64,000 nucleotides of DNA from Aulostomus chinensis (lineage: Eukaryota; Chordata; Actinopteri; Syngnathiformes; Aulostomidae): NCBI GenBank assembly GCA_037954235.1, contig JBBMOA010000009.1, positions 25,818,126-25,882,125 on the forward strand. The letters are read 5' to 3'. The position numbers and the translations under genes were made by a program. The notes under the pieces are model-generated. The model saw only the letters and a list, made by a program, of their open reading frames with translations. It did not search any database and was not told the origin of the DNA. This document shows, piece after piece, positions 25,101 to 37,707 of the stretch (position 1 is the stretch's first letter; each line of letters begins with the position of its first letter).

Positions 25101-28100
25101 CTGGCGGAATTTTCCAACACAAGTTCCCTCAATGTGTCACTGGGGTAAAAAGCAGACACTTCAACCATAATGTATTTGTTTCGATCAGCTGCACTCTCTC
25201 CACCAGACAGCATGGCCTTTATATGAAGAGACCTTATGCTGGTCTAGACTACTGGAAAGAAATCCAGCTTTTACTCTGCTATTTATCTCTTTAGTCTAAA
25301 ATAATATGAATGCATTCTTTTTTAATGAATGGATCGAAATTTAAAAAAAAAGAACCACGAGGAACTGCCTTGGTTTGTTTTGATGAAGGTTAATAATGGG
25401 TATGGTGGCGTTTCTTTTTCAAGAGGGCACAAGCTGAAAGGCAGACGTCAGCGGGTGTGACTTATAAAACCTTGGGTTGGTTGCTGGGTAATTACCCAAA
25501 CTCTCCGTCAGCACTTTTCAATCAAGCCCTTGTTATCTACAACTAACTGAAACAAACACTAAAGAAGGCTTTGTTTTGCCCTCGAGTAAAACACTAAAAT
25601 CCTACGTTACTGACATCAAATATTTAGTCCATGAAATGAAATCCATAAATCAGACTTAACGAATCCAAGACAGATCAGCAGCATCGATAGCAAGGTGATA
25701 ATAAACTAGGTTTTGTTTTCACATTTCAGTTAGACACGTTAGACGCTGGTTTCAACTCCCTCGGGAGCTACAGTGTACACCTTTCTGTGCTGTTGTGATA
25801 ATGATTACTTGGTTGTGGTTTGTCTCCCTTTAGCCTCGAGATACTCAGTACTAGTTGAGCAGGACAAACTCAGATCCATGAAGCACACACTAAACTGGTA
25901 ATCTGGTAGCATGTAATAGGTTAAAGGGAGGAGGATCCACTTATAACGAACCTGGATGATGAGCTATGAAGGCATCACCTGTTGACAAAACCTGCAGCCA
26001 AAACCAGGAGTTGGCTCTCTGAACAAATGCAAGTCTCTCCTCCTCTCCATTGCGCAATGAGAAATTATAATGTCACCTGAAGTTAATTTGCTGCTTGAGC
26101 TTTATGTTGATATCAAATTGTGGATAAACCCTTGACACATGCTGCTTCAGTGCACCGATTAAAGTGCAGTTACAGTGAGCAGGTTGCCCTCCCTGATGAT
26201 GTGTAGATGAGACAGCGCAGATACACTCATGTATACAGAGGCCCCTTATTTTTCACATCCATTGGCCAAATCCAATTTGTTAAGACCCTTCCACGACTAA
26301 CTTACGAAGCTGCGGTCAATGGAAATCACATTTCCGTGATTGGACATCCCATTATCCCTTTCATCCAGACCTGCATCGGGGGATAAAGCAGGGCTGAGAC
26401 GGATGCTCAGGACAGACCGGAGCTGCGGCTCCAGCAAGTCCGTCGCCTTTCAAAGGGTAAAAGCCTGACATATTAGTCATAAGTGTTCTTTAAATTCATT
26501 ATCATCTTAACACGCCAGCGGCACAAGTGTCAGGGGGAGGGGAAGCCCTTTTAAATGAGGTTAGTGGATCCATTTAAAGCGTCACAGTTGGTGTGCTGTC
26601 CGCCGTGTCACACGCAAGTCTCAAGACATGAAAAACATCCCCTCCTGTAATGAGGCTGCACAAGCTGCTTATAATGCAGCTGGGGATTTTCTGAGGTTAA
26701 TCAATGAACAGCTTCTGCATTATATCTGTCCATAGCCTGTCTGATTTCCGAATCATACAAATCTGTTTATGTACGCACCACGTAATTACAAATCCATGTG
26801 ATGTTTATTTCAGATTTAAGTCTTGATTACACATGGATCAAAGTGTTCATTGTAAAAGGAGCGGACTTAGAGATAATCCATTTTTTTAAAGGCTCCACAC
26901 AAAGTGTGCCGCATCAGAGAGAGGCAGCACTGTTGATTCATCTCAGTGAGAAGGCCTCAATGCGTGTGTTTGCATGTATGAGGATGTCCATACCAAGGAC
27001 ATTTCGAACCCACTCCATTGCACATTACTCCTAAGCACTCATCTATTATCGTAAAATTGTTTTGAGTGGTTCACACAAAAATGCAAAAATGCTTGATTTC
27101 ATGAATAAATTAGGGGATTTTGTGAAAACAGTTAAGCTCTAATCTCAACACTTTCGGTTTTACGGAAACTCTCAAACTTAATAATAGCAGTTGCAAAACA
27201 AAACATTCCTGGAAGACATAGACATTTTTTTTTCTCCTGATGTGATGAAAGGAACAACATGACTGTGGCGGGCGAGGATTGTTTATAGATACATGTTCCT
27301 CAACAAGTCTGCTTTGTCATCCGTTATGAGCAGATCAAAAGGAGCAGAGATTCAGACCCTACCAACGTCACAATAAATATTTCGTACCTCTGCCAACAAG
27401 GTGCAGTGACATACAATGAAGTCATCAAGACTTGAAGTACAAATACGGCGGTGACTCAGGTGACTCAGTGGTTCAAGTCAAGACAGATACACCCAGACTT
27501 GGCAAGAAAAACAGAACACAAACCGACAAACCAATTAACACTTTCAAGGCTCATCCTTTCAGAGCAAAAGCCTTACGAGTATTTTTTGGAACAACAAGTC
27601 TGTTTCTTTAACACCTCAAAATTATCCTCAAATTACTTTAGATAACAATGCTACACAAAGTCTGAAGTGACAATTTTTCTACAAAAAAAATGTCTGTTTG
27701 TAGACGATATGAAGAAAAGCAAACAGCACACCACTTAATATTAAAGTATTTTTCATTAAACCTGCATTTTTTGCACTACACACATGTATTATCAGGCACG
27801 ATACAACCAGACAATATTCAACAATATGTATCAGCACTGAATACATGCATTAAAAATGTACTGGTATGTGATATTAGACCCAAATGACACGAATCAGACC
27901 ACACAGAAGCCACAGTTACAGAAGTTACAGGAGCCTCACCTCTTTCTCATTATACTGTAATGCAACTCGTCCTCCTGCTTGATGTGGGCATGATCGCCAC
28001 TGGCCCGCTCGCTGCCTTCACTGTCGTCACTGCTGAAGATAGAGGCCAGCTCCTTCTTGGGTACCCGGTTGGGGGGCAGGGGGATTGTGCGTTTCTCAGC

Positions 28101-31100
28101 CAAACGCCCACGGTTCTATACAACAGGGCACAAAGAATAGAAGGCGCTTAAGCAGTGGCACTCAGCATTCTTAGAACCCACAGTAATAAGCACTACATGA
28201 GGGTACATCTGTGGTGGTGGTGGTGGTGCTGCTGCTGCTGCTGCTGCTGCTGCTGCAACCTGCAGCTTTTCTCTGTTTGCTTGTGTTTTTCTTGTTAGAC
28301 TTTCTTTGATTAACTATCAAACTGTGATATGTGATTCTTTATTTGCTTGTGTTGGCATTTATTCAGTAGATTTTTCGGGTTTTTTTGTATGTGGCAACAT
28401 ATACAGTGTGGATTTTAATGCAAATTTATGTTTTTTTCTGTTTATAATAATAACAATAATAATAATAATTAACAGTCGTAGAAAGAATGCATTAACGTTT
28501 CAATTTTGCATAAAAACATAGCATTGCAGCAATAGTGTGACTAAAACAACACTTTTATCTGTAAGACTGATGTTCAACCTCCAATCATTCAGTCTTGTTA
28601 ATTTATGGAAGTGTTTCTCCTAATTTTATGTCTTATACTGATGAAAAACCACTGTAAAACCACTGGCAGGTTTCCTTTAGTAGTTTCCGCCATGTTTTCT
28701 GTATGTGTCCAGCTGATATCACTAATTGTCTTTATGAGGTCATCTAGTCATCTGCTCCAGACACAACACTGCCCCTCTGCAGACTTCTGGAAGATAGCAG
28801 CTTGTTTCAGAGAGGATGAAATGAGGGGCAGCATGGAGTCAGTATAAGCTAACAAGGACTTTATTAAAATGAAAATCCACTGAAGCTGCTCCAAAATATA
28901 AAGATAGAAATAATGGGTAATGTCTGGATATATTGTGAAGGAGTTTCCTTTTGGATTCTTTCACCAACACCAAGCACAGAAGTCCTGTTCACCCTAAAAC
29001 CAAATGTTGTTTTCTCTAAAACCAAAGTGATGGGTACAAAAGGTGGTTGGTTTTTGTTTATTTTGCTGCCATTAGTAAGAGGAGAAATGTAGGGATAAAG
29101 AGGAGAGCGAGGCCCCAGGGGCGTTAGGAAGTGAAGCTGGGCGACCTTTAATGTGACCTGAAGAGGTCACTGCAGATTAGTACGGTCCTATCACAGGCAG
29201 GTTGTGGGTGTGTGTGTGTGTGTGTGTGTGTGGGGGGGGGGGGGGCAGTAGAGGTGATGGGAGCAGGGAGAGAGAGTAGATGAGATAGAGCCAAGGGGAG
29301 GAAATTGTAAGAGAGCAAGGGAATGGAGAGTTATGGAGTAAAGTTAACATGGAAGAGACTGAGAGAAGATGTGGGATTTGTACAAGAGGGAACAGAGAAA
29401 AGGTGAGAGAAACTACTGAAATAAAAGAGACTGTGGTGATTCAAAACATGAGAGAGAAAGTTCCACTAAAGGAAGGTCTGTCCGGTGTGGGAGCACACTT
29501 GGATTTGAAACTATATTCTCCCTCTCGCTCTCGCTCTGTGTGCCTACATCGCTGCTCTTACTCCCGGACGCCTTCAAGCCCTCCAGCAATCCCTTCCACC
29601 ACACGCAACCCCACTCTTCACCACTCCTCCCCTCTCCCTCCTTCCCTTGCTCCTTCCATCCCATGAGGCGCAGCAGCATGAGTGGCAGGCGGGGGCAGGA
29701 GGAGGGATTTGGGGGCTCCTAGCCAAGAGGCAAACAGGTGCAGCCCCTCTGGAGGCTCTCAAATGGCAAACATTAAAAAGAGTTGGGGGGAGACAGAGAA
29801 AGATGAAAACATCCCCCAGGATGAGCAGGCCACAAAGTTCTGCGAAAAAAAATTTCATTTTCTTTAACTGAGAGGAGGGTTTTCTCCCTTTTGTCTTTGC
29901 TCCAGTATTTGAGGACAGTGGATAACTTTCTGATTCTTCTGCTGCTTCAGCATGGGGCCTGGTTATAGGAAGTGAGAGCTGGAGCTCTGGCGAGGTGTTT
30001 AGAGAGAAATCAGGAGCGAAACATCACGTCAAACACACAGGAACAGCAATCACACATCTGTTAAATAGAATTTCTCCATCTCAAAGTCCCTTTATTGCTC
30101 TGTTAACGTGCACTGCCCTTTGCCTACACACAAGTATACACATTCACTCACACACAAACACACACCTGTTCCTGTTCTTTACAATCCCCCACCAAAGCAG
30201 GGGATTTTTCATGGAGCATGCAGGCGATATAGCATGTAAAAGAATAGCAAATCTATGGTTGTGTACTGAGTGTGTAGACAACCACCCACATGGCCGTGAC
30301 ATACCCAGTCTGACAGCCCCCCAGCCCCCCCCCCCCCCCTCTCTCTCCTCTCCTCCCGGAAAGCCCCGATCCTTTCTTTAGTGGCACTGACGCAGAACTG
30401 GGGGTGAGCTCCCACTGCTTCCGGCAACACTTCCGCAGCGCGGGGGAGGGCTCTCCGAAACAACACATGAAGCAAAACACACCCCTGGCTGCCCACGTAG
30501 GAGTGCTTAAAGGAAGGAAGGGCGCCTGAACACTGAGGCTCGTACACGCACACACAAACACACTTGTGTGTGCACAGAGCCGCGGCAAACTTACTGTGTG
30601 TGGTCAGCCTCCTCTCAGCCATGGAAAAAAGTCTCTCATAAAAGTCCCACTAAAAGCACCTCTATGAATATCGCCTCCCACGCTTTCTGTCTGACGGTTG
30701 GGAGCCAAGAAATATATCTGGGCTTCACATTTAGATGATAAAAAAAGAGACACACAAACACGTGCACATACATAGATGAAGATGCAAACACATAGAGGCA
30801 CACTGACCAACTTATGACAGATTCTACACATTATTCTATTAAAATGTGTGTGTTTTTAGCACATGAAAACATCAAGAAAGACAAATAACATCTTCTTCCA
30901 AATTACAGATTATCATAACTTGATGCATTTCCATTGGATATAGTATTTATTCTGAGAATAATTATGCAAACTAGGGAGCACAAACCACCACCAAGGAGGT
31001 TATGTGGCTACAGAAAATGAACATAGCATCATCAATAAGTTAATCACTTGACATTGTAATATTACAGATCTTTCCATCAAGTGTCAACATAATCCGTCCA

Positions 31101-32710
31101 CTAGTTTTTTGAGACACCCTGCTAGCAAAGAAACAGACACAAGCTGCTGATCTCGTGGCCTCGGCAGAGATAATTTATCTAAAATGTTGATTATTGTATG
31201 TTTGGCTGAAGTTCAAACAAAAATGGGCATCAGTACTGCAGGTGCTTGTCTACAGATTTACAGCTTTACACAATACACAACTCTACACAACACTGCTGAC
31301 TGTGACAAACATGGCTCCTAACTAGACATCATTCCCTCCCATTCATCTCAGCATTAATCTTGTCTAACTGATCTAATCTTGTAGTCTTGAATTCCTCAAT
31401 ATACAGTGGCGCACGAACAAAAAATCGTTTTCATATATCACATTGTGCCAGTAGGAACGATGGCTACATTGCAAACAAACAAACATAGCAACTGAGTTCA
31501 TAAACTATATAACTCTTCGCTAACTCGCTAACACCATCTGACTGCTAGCATTTTGAAAAACTTTTTTTTTTTATTTGAGTCTCTTCACTAGAACCTCCAG
31601 TGCTTCCATGTGTCACTTCTGGTCACGTAGAGCTGTTTTGGTGGTGCTTTGGAAGGTCAAACTGAGGTCATGGTTGCTATAATATGAGTTCAACACTCAG
31701 TGGCAAACTCTAGTGGCGCCCCACATTAAGGGTAGCGCTTCTGCCTAGCTGGGCGTCGCCGCTCTCCACATAGAAAAAACAATGGCGCAATGCACAGAGG
31801 TCTCACCACTGATCATGTGTGGGCCGCATGAAACCAAAATAGAACTTTTCTCTCTTATTACATATTTTTCGGACACACATTGTAAAAATACTGTCTGCTT
31901 GTTTGTTTGCATTTCCAGAATCACTATTTGAAACAGCATTCAGAAAAATGAAAAGTCATGAAAACTGAACTGAAAGGTTGGGATCTGGTGTGCAAATCTG
32001 AATGTTTAGTAGAAAGTAAATTACTAAGAAGCATTACTGAATTGCGACATGATTGAACGAATCTCGAGTATTTCGCTTGTGTTGTAGGGTGACGTGATGG
32101 AAACACTGTAAAGGTCAAAAGAAGTTAAGATTTCTCTTGATAGGGTCCTTAGAGGGCTGAAAAGATGCTCTCATACAGCTTCAGTGAACATGTATGTTTG
32201 AGTACCAAAATAACAGTAGTCTGGGGACTACGTGTAGAGAAATGTGCTGACATTTGTGCCTGACATGTTTCTCTAACTCATTTGTGAGGCAGCTAGAATA
32301 TATAATTTTTCATAGTGTTTGGTTGGAAAGCAGCAAAATACTCTTGTAATTAACAATAGGGGATAATATCACAAGCAAGATGGTGAAATCCAGGCAGGAA
32401 TTATACAGCAATCAGTCTCTGAACATTTATTTCAGTCTTCTAAATGCCCTCTTGCTGGAAAAGGGGACTAATAAGAGTGTTTTTTCCCCCTCTCCTTGCG
32501 TTATTTCCTGAAAGGTGCAGTGCCCTGCCGCTGGCTCCAACTAGCATTAGCAAGCACACACCCACACACAAACACAGACGCACACACAGCAGTAGCCGCC
32601 CGTGACATTCCTGCAGCTGCGGCGCTCTCTCCCCCTCGCACGCGCCCCCCCAGCAATCTCCCTGGGGGACGAATGCCTAATGAGTCACGCGCCTGTCTGC
32701 CGTTACCTCG

Positions 32711-32762
<52 letters not shown>

Positions 32763-35700
32763 AGGCGGGATGGCGGGCCGAGTTGGCGCGAGCACTTGGG
32801 GAAAGGGGGAGGGGGAGTGAGGAGACGACAGAGAAGGAGAGAGGAGGAAAAAAAATGTGCGTGAGGAGGGTGGGGTGAAGCGGTCATTACCACGCTCAAA
32901 CAAGAGCTCTGAAATCAGGCCAAAACAAACAAACTGTCTGCTTGTTTGCGTGAGCCGGGGACCCAGTTCATCACAAAACACAAATTACAGATTCAGTCAA
33001 GTCCCGGCACCTTATCTTTGACTCCGACACATGGACAAACACGGATGTTGTCACAGGTGCACCTCTGGAGGGTGATTAGCAGCAAGTTTGTCAAATTGTG
33101 ATTGCTCATTATGCAAAAGTGACTGGTACAACCTGATTACTGTGAATAATCAGATTCAAATAATGAGTTCGATCTGTGTGTTTTCAAGGATCACCGATTT
33201 CCCGAGTAACCATGATAACCGCAACGATTTCTGTTTTTTTTTTTTAAACTTCGAAGGATATTTGTAGGAATATGCAGTCGTCTGTATAAAGTGTGATATC
33301 GGTGCTATAAACATGGAGGAAATAAAGCGACTGATATGGTTTCACTTCACTTTGACAAATTCACGAGAACCAAGTCTATGGGGTTAGTTGTGACCGAGAA
33401 GTTGTTTTGCTGTTACCCCCCACTCCAACAAGGTTTTTTTTTTCCTTTCTAGCCACCAGCCGCTGCCATGTCACAGATTTTTTTTTTTTTTATAGAAACA
33501 GCAATTTGTACCCACTGTAATTCCTGATACCTAGTTCCTGATGTATGTGGAGAGTCAAAAAGTGAAATAAATCAGACGATACCTACGAGAATGGCTGTGA
33601 ACAACCTGCTGATAATGTAACTAGTAAGAAGTTGGACTAATATAATGCACAGGTAGAGTATAAATACCACCAAAGCAACACTCACCAAAGGCACAAAACA
33701 CACTGGAGCTGCTGTTCAGTGTTCATTTATGCAGCATCTGATCCAATGCCATTTTTCCATTATTGTGCAAAACACATTAATTTATGTATATCGACACTCA
33801 CTTTCTCTGTACTCACTATCCAGGGAGAGAATATATACATTTATACTCGATATATGTTATTGTTGTGGTAAACCAATTCCACTACAATAATACCCACTTG
33901 TTATTCATTCCCTATAGCCTAATATTTGATTGATAGATGACTGTCTGCTGCTTGTGTGTCTGCTTCGTGGATTTATGAAGATGGATCTGACACAGCATCA
34001 GAGGAGGGGCCTCAGTCATTCCTATGAATGCTGCCTACTGGGGCATGAAAAAAACGGCTTCTGAGTATGAAGGAAACACTCGTGTGCATGTCCTGGGCCA
34101 CAAAGGAAAATACAGAAAACGCACTCTAGACTTTCGCCATCCAAACCCTCTCACTTCCAGTTTAATCCTCCATTAACTTCAATGGGGCTAAACCGATTTT
34201 AAGCGATGGCTCTTCCACACTTCGAAATGTTATTAGATCAAACTACGATAGTTAGTTGAGCCAGTCTGCGGCGTTATGAAGCCAAAAAAAAATGTATCCA
34301 TAATTTTAAAGCCGTTTCTTTCTGGTGTATGGAAAAATCCTTTTCAGGCCAAAATGCATCCCTAGACAGACGCCATACTTGTAATTACACAGTTTGGCCA
34401 CTATGCAACACTACCTCCACTGTCGGCACGCTTTCTGTATCTTATCTCATTGTCTTGATCCATGGATCTGCCTGCCAAATCGTCTGTATATATTAAATAT
34501 ATAAAAGGAAAATATGTACTGTGCTTTTTATACATATTTATAATGATGTGTTTAACAAAAAGCCCATGCAACCTTATGTTAGCTGCATGTAAGTCATATA
34601 TTTACGACATTTTCTGCAACGTCAAAATGGAGAACATTCAAAAGACTGTCTATTTTTGAATTTTTAGAGTTTCCAGAAATCTTGACCAGCAAGGTAACAT
34701 GAAGATATTTTTGTTGCACAATTTCAAATGGACAAATCACACAGATGGACAAACTGATGATATATAACTGGAGACACTACTGATCTCAGCTTTATTCTTC
34801 AAATTTAGTGATTTAGACAAAAGTTACAGTAAATTATTTCCTTCAAGTATAAAATTGTGATTGATGTCTAAGTGCAGCCTTTGTGGCTCCACAGGCTGTG
34901 AATTGTTTCATTCATATCATACAAAGATCTTTCCAGAATTAAATGTGCTTTAATATCAGGCACCAACCACATTAAATAAAATGTCTAATGATTACCAAAG
35001 TGCTCGGGTACATGAATCTAATTCTGGATGCGTGTGAGTGTGCGTATGTGTCTGTAAAACTTTGTTGTTCATGGCTGTGTGAGTGTGTGAGAAAAAAAGA
35101 AAAAAAGTGAGAAAGCACTGTGGGGCGGACAGGCATGCGACCAAGCCCCCACCTCCTCACACACAAACGTGCACACGCGCACACACTCATGCTCTCCTGC
35201 ACCCTCGGCCCCCACGCGCTGAGCCGAGCGGGCAGTTTCAGTCCAGTGGAGCGGCACAGGGCGGGGGGGAGCTGTGAGGGGAGGTGGGGAGGTGCACAGA
35301 GGCTGAGAGGCGGCGAGGTGGGGACTGCCGGGGTGGCGCTGGGAGGTCGGTGGCGGTGCAGTCAAGCGTGCCAACGTGCCTCTCACTCTCCCCTTCCCCT
35401 CTTGTCTCCCTCTCTCACTCCTTCCTCTTGCCTTATTCTCTGGCTGTGTGTGTGTTTGGATAGGACCACTGAGGCCACCGCAGGGGGGGCTTACAGACAG
35501 GTAACAGCACAGGGCAAGTGGAGGCAAGGCCAAGGTTGACGTTTGAATATTAAACTGATGTTTTCTATTGTTCTGACCACCTCTGGAGTCAAAAATTGAC
35601 CAAGAAACACAATAAATTCAACACAGGTTATAATAAATGCACTTGGAAAAACTAACTACTGACACATCTGCACTATTAAAACTCCTCCTCTTGAGACTAT

Positions 35701-36117
35701 TCACTGACAACTTCACATTCCTTCAATGAAATAAAATATCTGCAATAATTCTAAAAGATGAGCAGCATTGTGGAGGAAACCCTAGATTCCCCTCATCTGC
35801 CTCTAACCTTTTTCATACTGACTATAAAACAGCATCTTATATGATATTATTATTAGAATTATCAATCAAAACTTATATGAATTACCATCTGCAATTAGAA
35901 CATCTACTCAGCCGAATGTAATTTCCATTTACATCGATATCAATCAAGAGGTACAAGTGAACAAATGAATGAATTTCAACCTGTGCTCATATACAGAGTG
36001 TGTTTGAGCCCACTGGTGAATGTATGAAAGTAAAACTAAGACAGTGTAGGGGTGTCTGCAAAGGCCCGCCTTATGTGACAGAGCGAGACTGCAACTATCA
36101 GAGGAAATCACATGGCA

Positions 36118-36151
<34 letters not shown>

Positions 36152-36821
36152 GTTAGGAGAGAGGGTTTTCAAAACAGTGCCGTAGGCTTTGTCGTGATAA
36201 ACCAAATTTGGCTAATAGACAGATGCTCCAACTTATTTAAGTTGTTTTTTGATAGGGTCACCACTGTAACACACACACACACACACACACACACTAAGGA
36301 AATAGTGGATACCAATTACAGCCAATGATTTTGCTAAATAACTGTTTTTTAATCTGTCAAAGAAAGAAAAATAAATATTCACATCTGTTTACTACTGTGC
36401 GTGTGACCCAAATTAGAATTCATATTGATCGCAATCAGCGAGTTAGACGTGTGGCCAATGCACACATCATTAGAGTCTCACTTTGTGTCTGATTTGTCTG
36501 ATACACAGAGAAACACACAAGCACAGATACGCCCGACACAACCACAGTTGTGCGCTTCTGAGCCAATGACCGATTCCGGTGTTACCATAGCAACGTCGCC
36601 TCAGTAGCATGCATGCACACAAACATGTAACACCTCAAATTGAGAGAATAGTAGGTAACTGATTTGTGAAGACTCCATCACGTAACAGCTCAACTTCTAC
36701 AGGTGCAGCTGAATTTGAATTCAGCCTCTTGGAGAAGTGAAATGCCAAGAGATCGACCATAAGTTTGAGGCAAAAGTGTGTGGGTATGAATACAGATATT
36801 TGTGAGTGTGAGTGTGAGCAA

Positions 36822-36885
<64 letters not shown>

Positions 36886-37667
36886 ACGCATATGTGTGTT
36901 TGTCTAATTCAAGTTTGCAACAGGGGCCCTTGATTGGAGGAGGTCTTTATGAGCCAGAGGAGGGGACTGTAATTTCCTCCCGGCCTCCGCTAGTTCCGCT
37001 GAAATAACAGAGCAGAGGAAGCCAAGCTCTCCCGGGAGGAGACACACACGTACAAACACACACAGCCAGCAAGTCAGCCAGTCATCGTGCATGGGCTTAC
37101 AAATAATCACAGACAGGCACACATCGAGACACAGATTAAAAATGAACAGATAAAACTGCTAACAGCTACACTACGTGAAGCCTGGCAAAGAGGGTCCCCG
37201 ACACACAGAAAAAGCAGCCATCTAATAACTTCAAGGAGCAACTCATCAATCGGTTAAACCTGCCAAGAAAGATAAATCATTAAGCACCTATTATCACGTA
37301 ATATCAAGCTTAATAGAAATGTAACACACTTTGACAGCTAGTTATCAGCAGCCCATCAATCACAGAATGATTTAATTTCAGCCAGTGAATAAACAACATC
37401 ATCGACATATTTAAATTCTAACCCGTTGAGTGTGACAACGGTTCAGTGTGTGTCATGTCGTTACAAACAGCCTGCGCCTTGGCTGACACTGCAAATTATC
37501 TTCTATGAGGTCTGAACAGGCAGGTGGAACGTCTTCCTACCAGCTGCACTTTTTATGATCGCTTGGCTCATGCCTATAGCGAAACAAGATCACTCAAAGT
37601 TCAGCCGTCAAACTTTCAAAATAAATGTCTGCATGAGGTAATTTGTGTCAGTAGGCAGGCATATAGC

Positions 37668-37707
<40 letters not shown>

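Larger units (their letters stand above)
19129..27939 (-). other. samd11 intron 3
   Basis: About 8.8 kb. Mammalian SAMD11 has a short exon here (HTHWDVNISFREASC region, recalled); I looked for the reverse-complement signature TCCCA(A/G)TG in this interval and saw none. It contains a hAT-like fragment (22800-23090), a GC-rich segment (20900-21350) and a possible regulatory stretch (26440-26720). The remainder is unique AT-rich sequence. Confidence 0.55.

Noticed and set aside
24926..25213. 95-codon minus-strand frame in intron 3 with protein-like composition
   Set aside because: No family recognised and no upstream or downstream exon. It does not contain the missing SAMD11 segment.
35069..35539. 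154- and 139-codon frames on opposite strands in intron 2
   Set aside because: Mirror-image frames of a GC-rich stretch with Pro/Gly/Arg-rich low-complexity product. A CpG-rich element is more likely than a gene.
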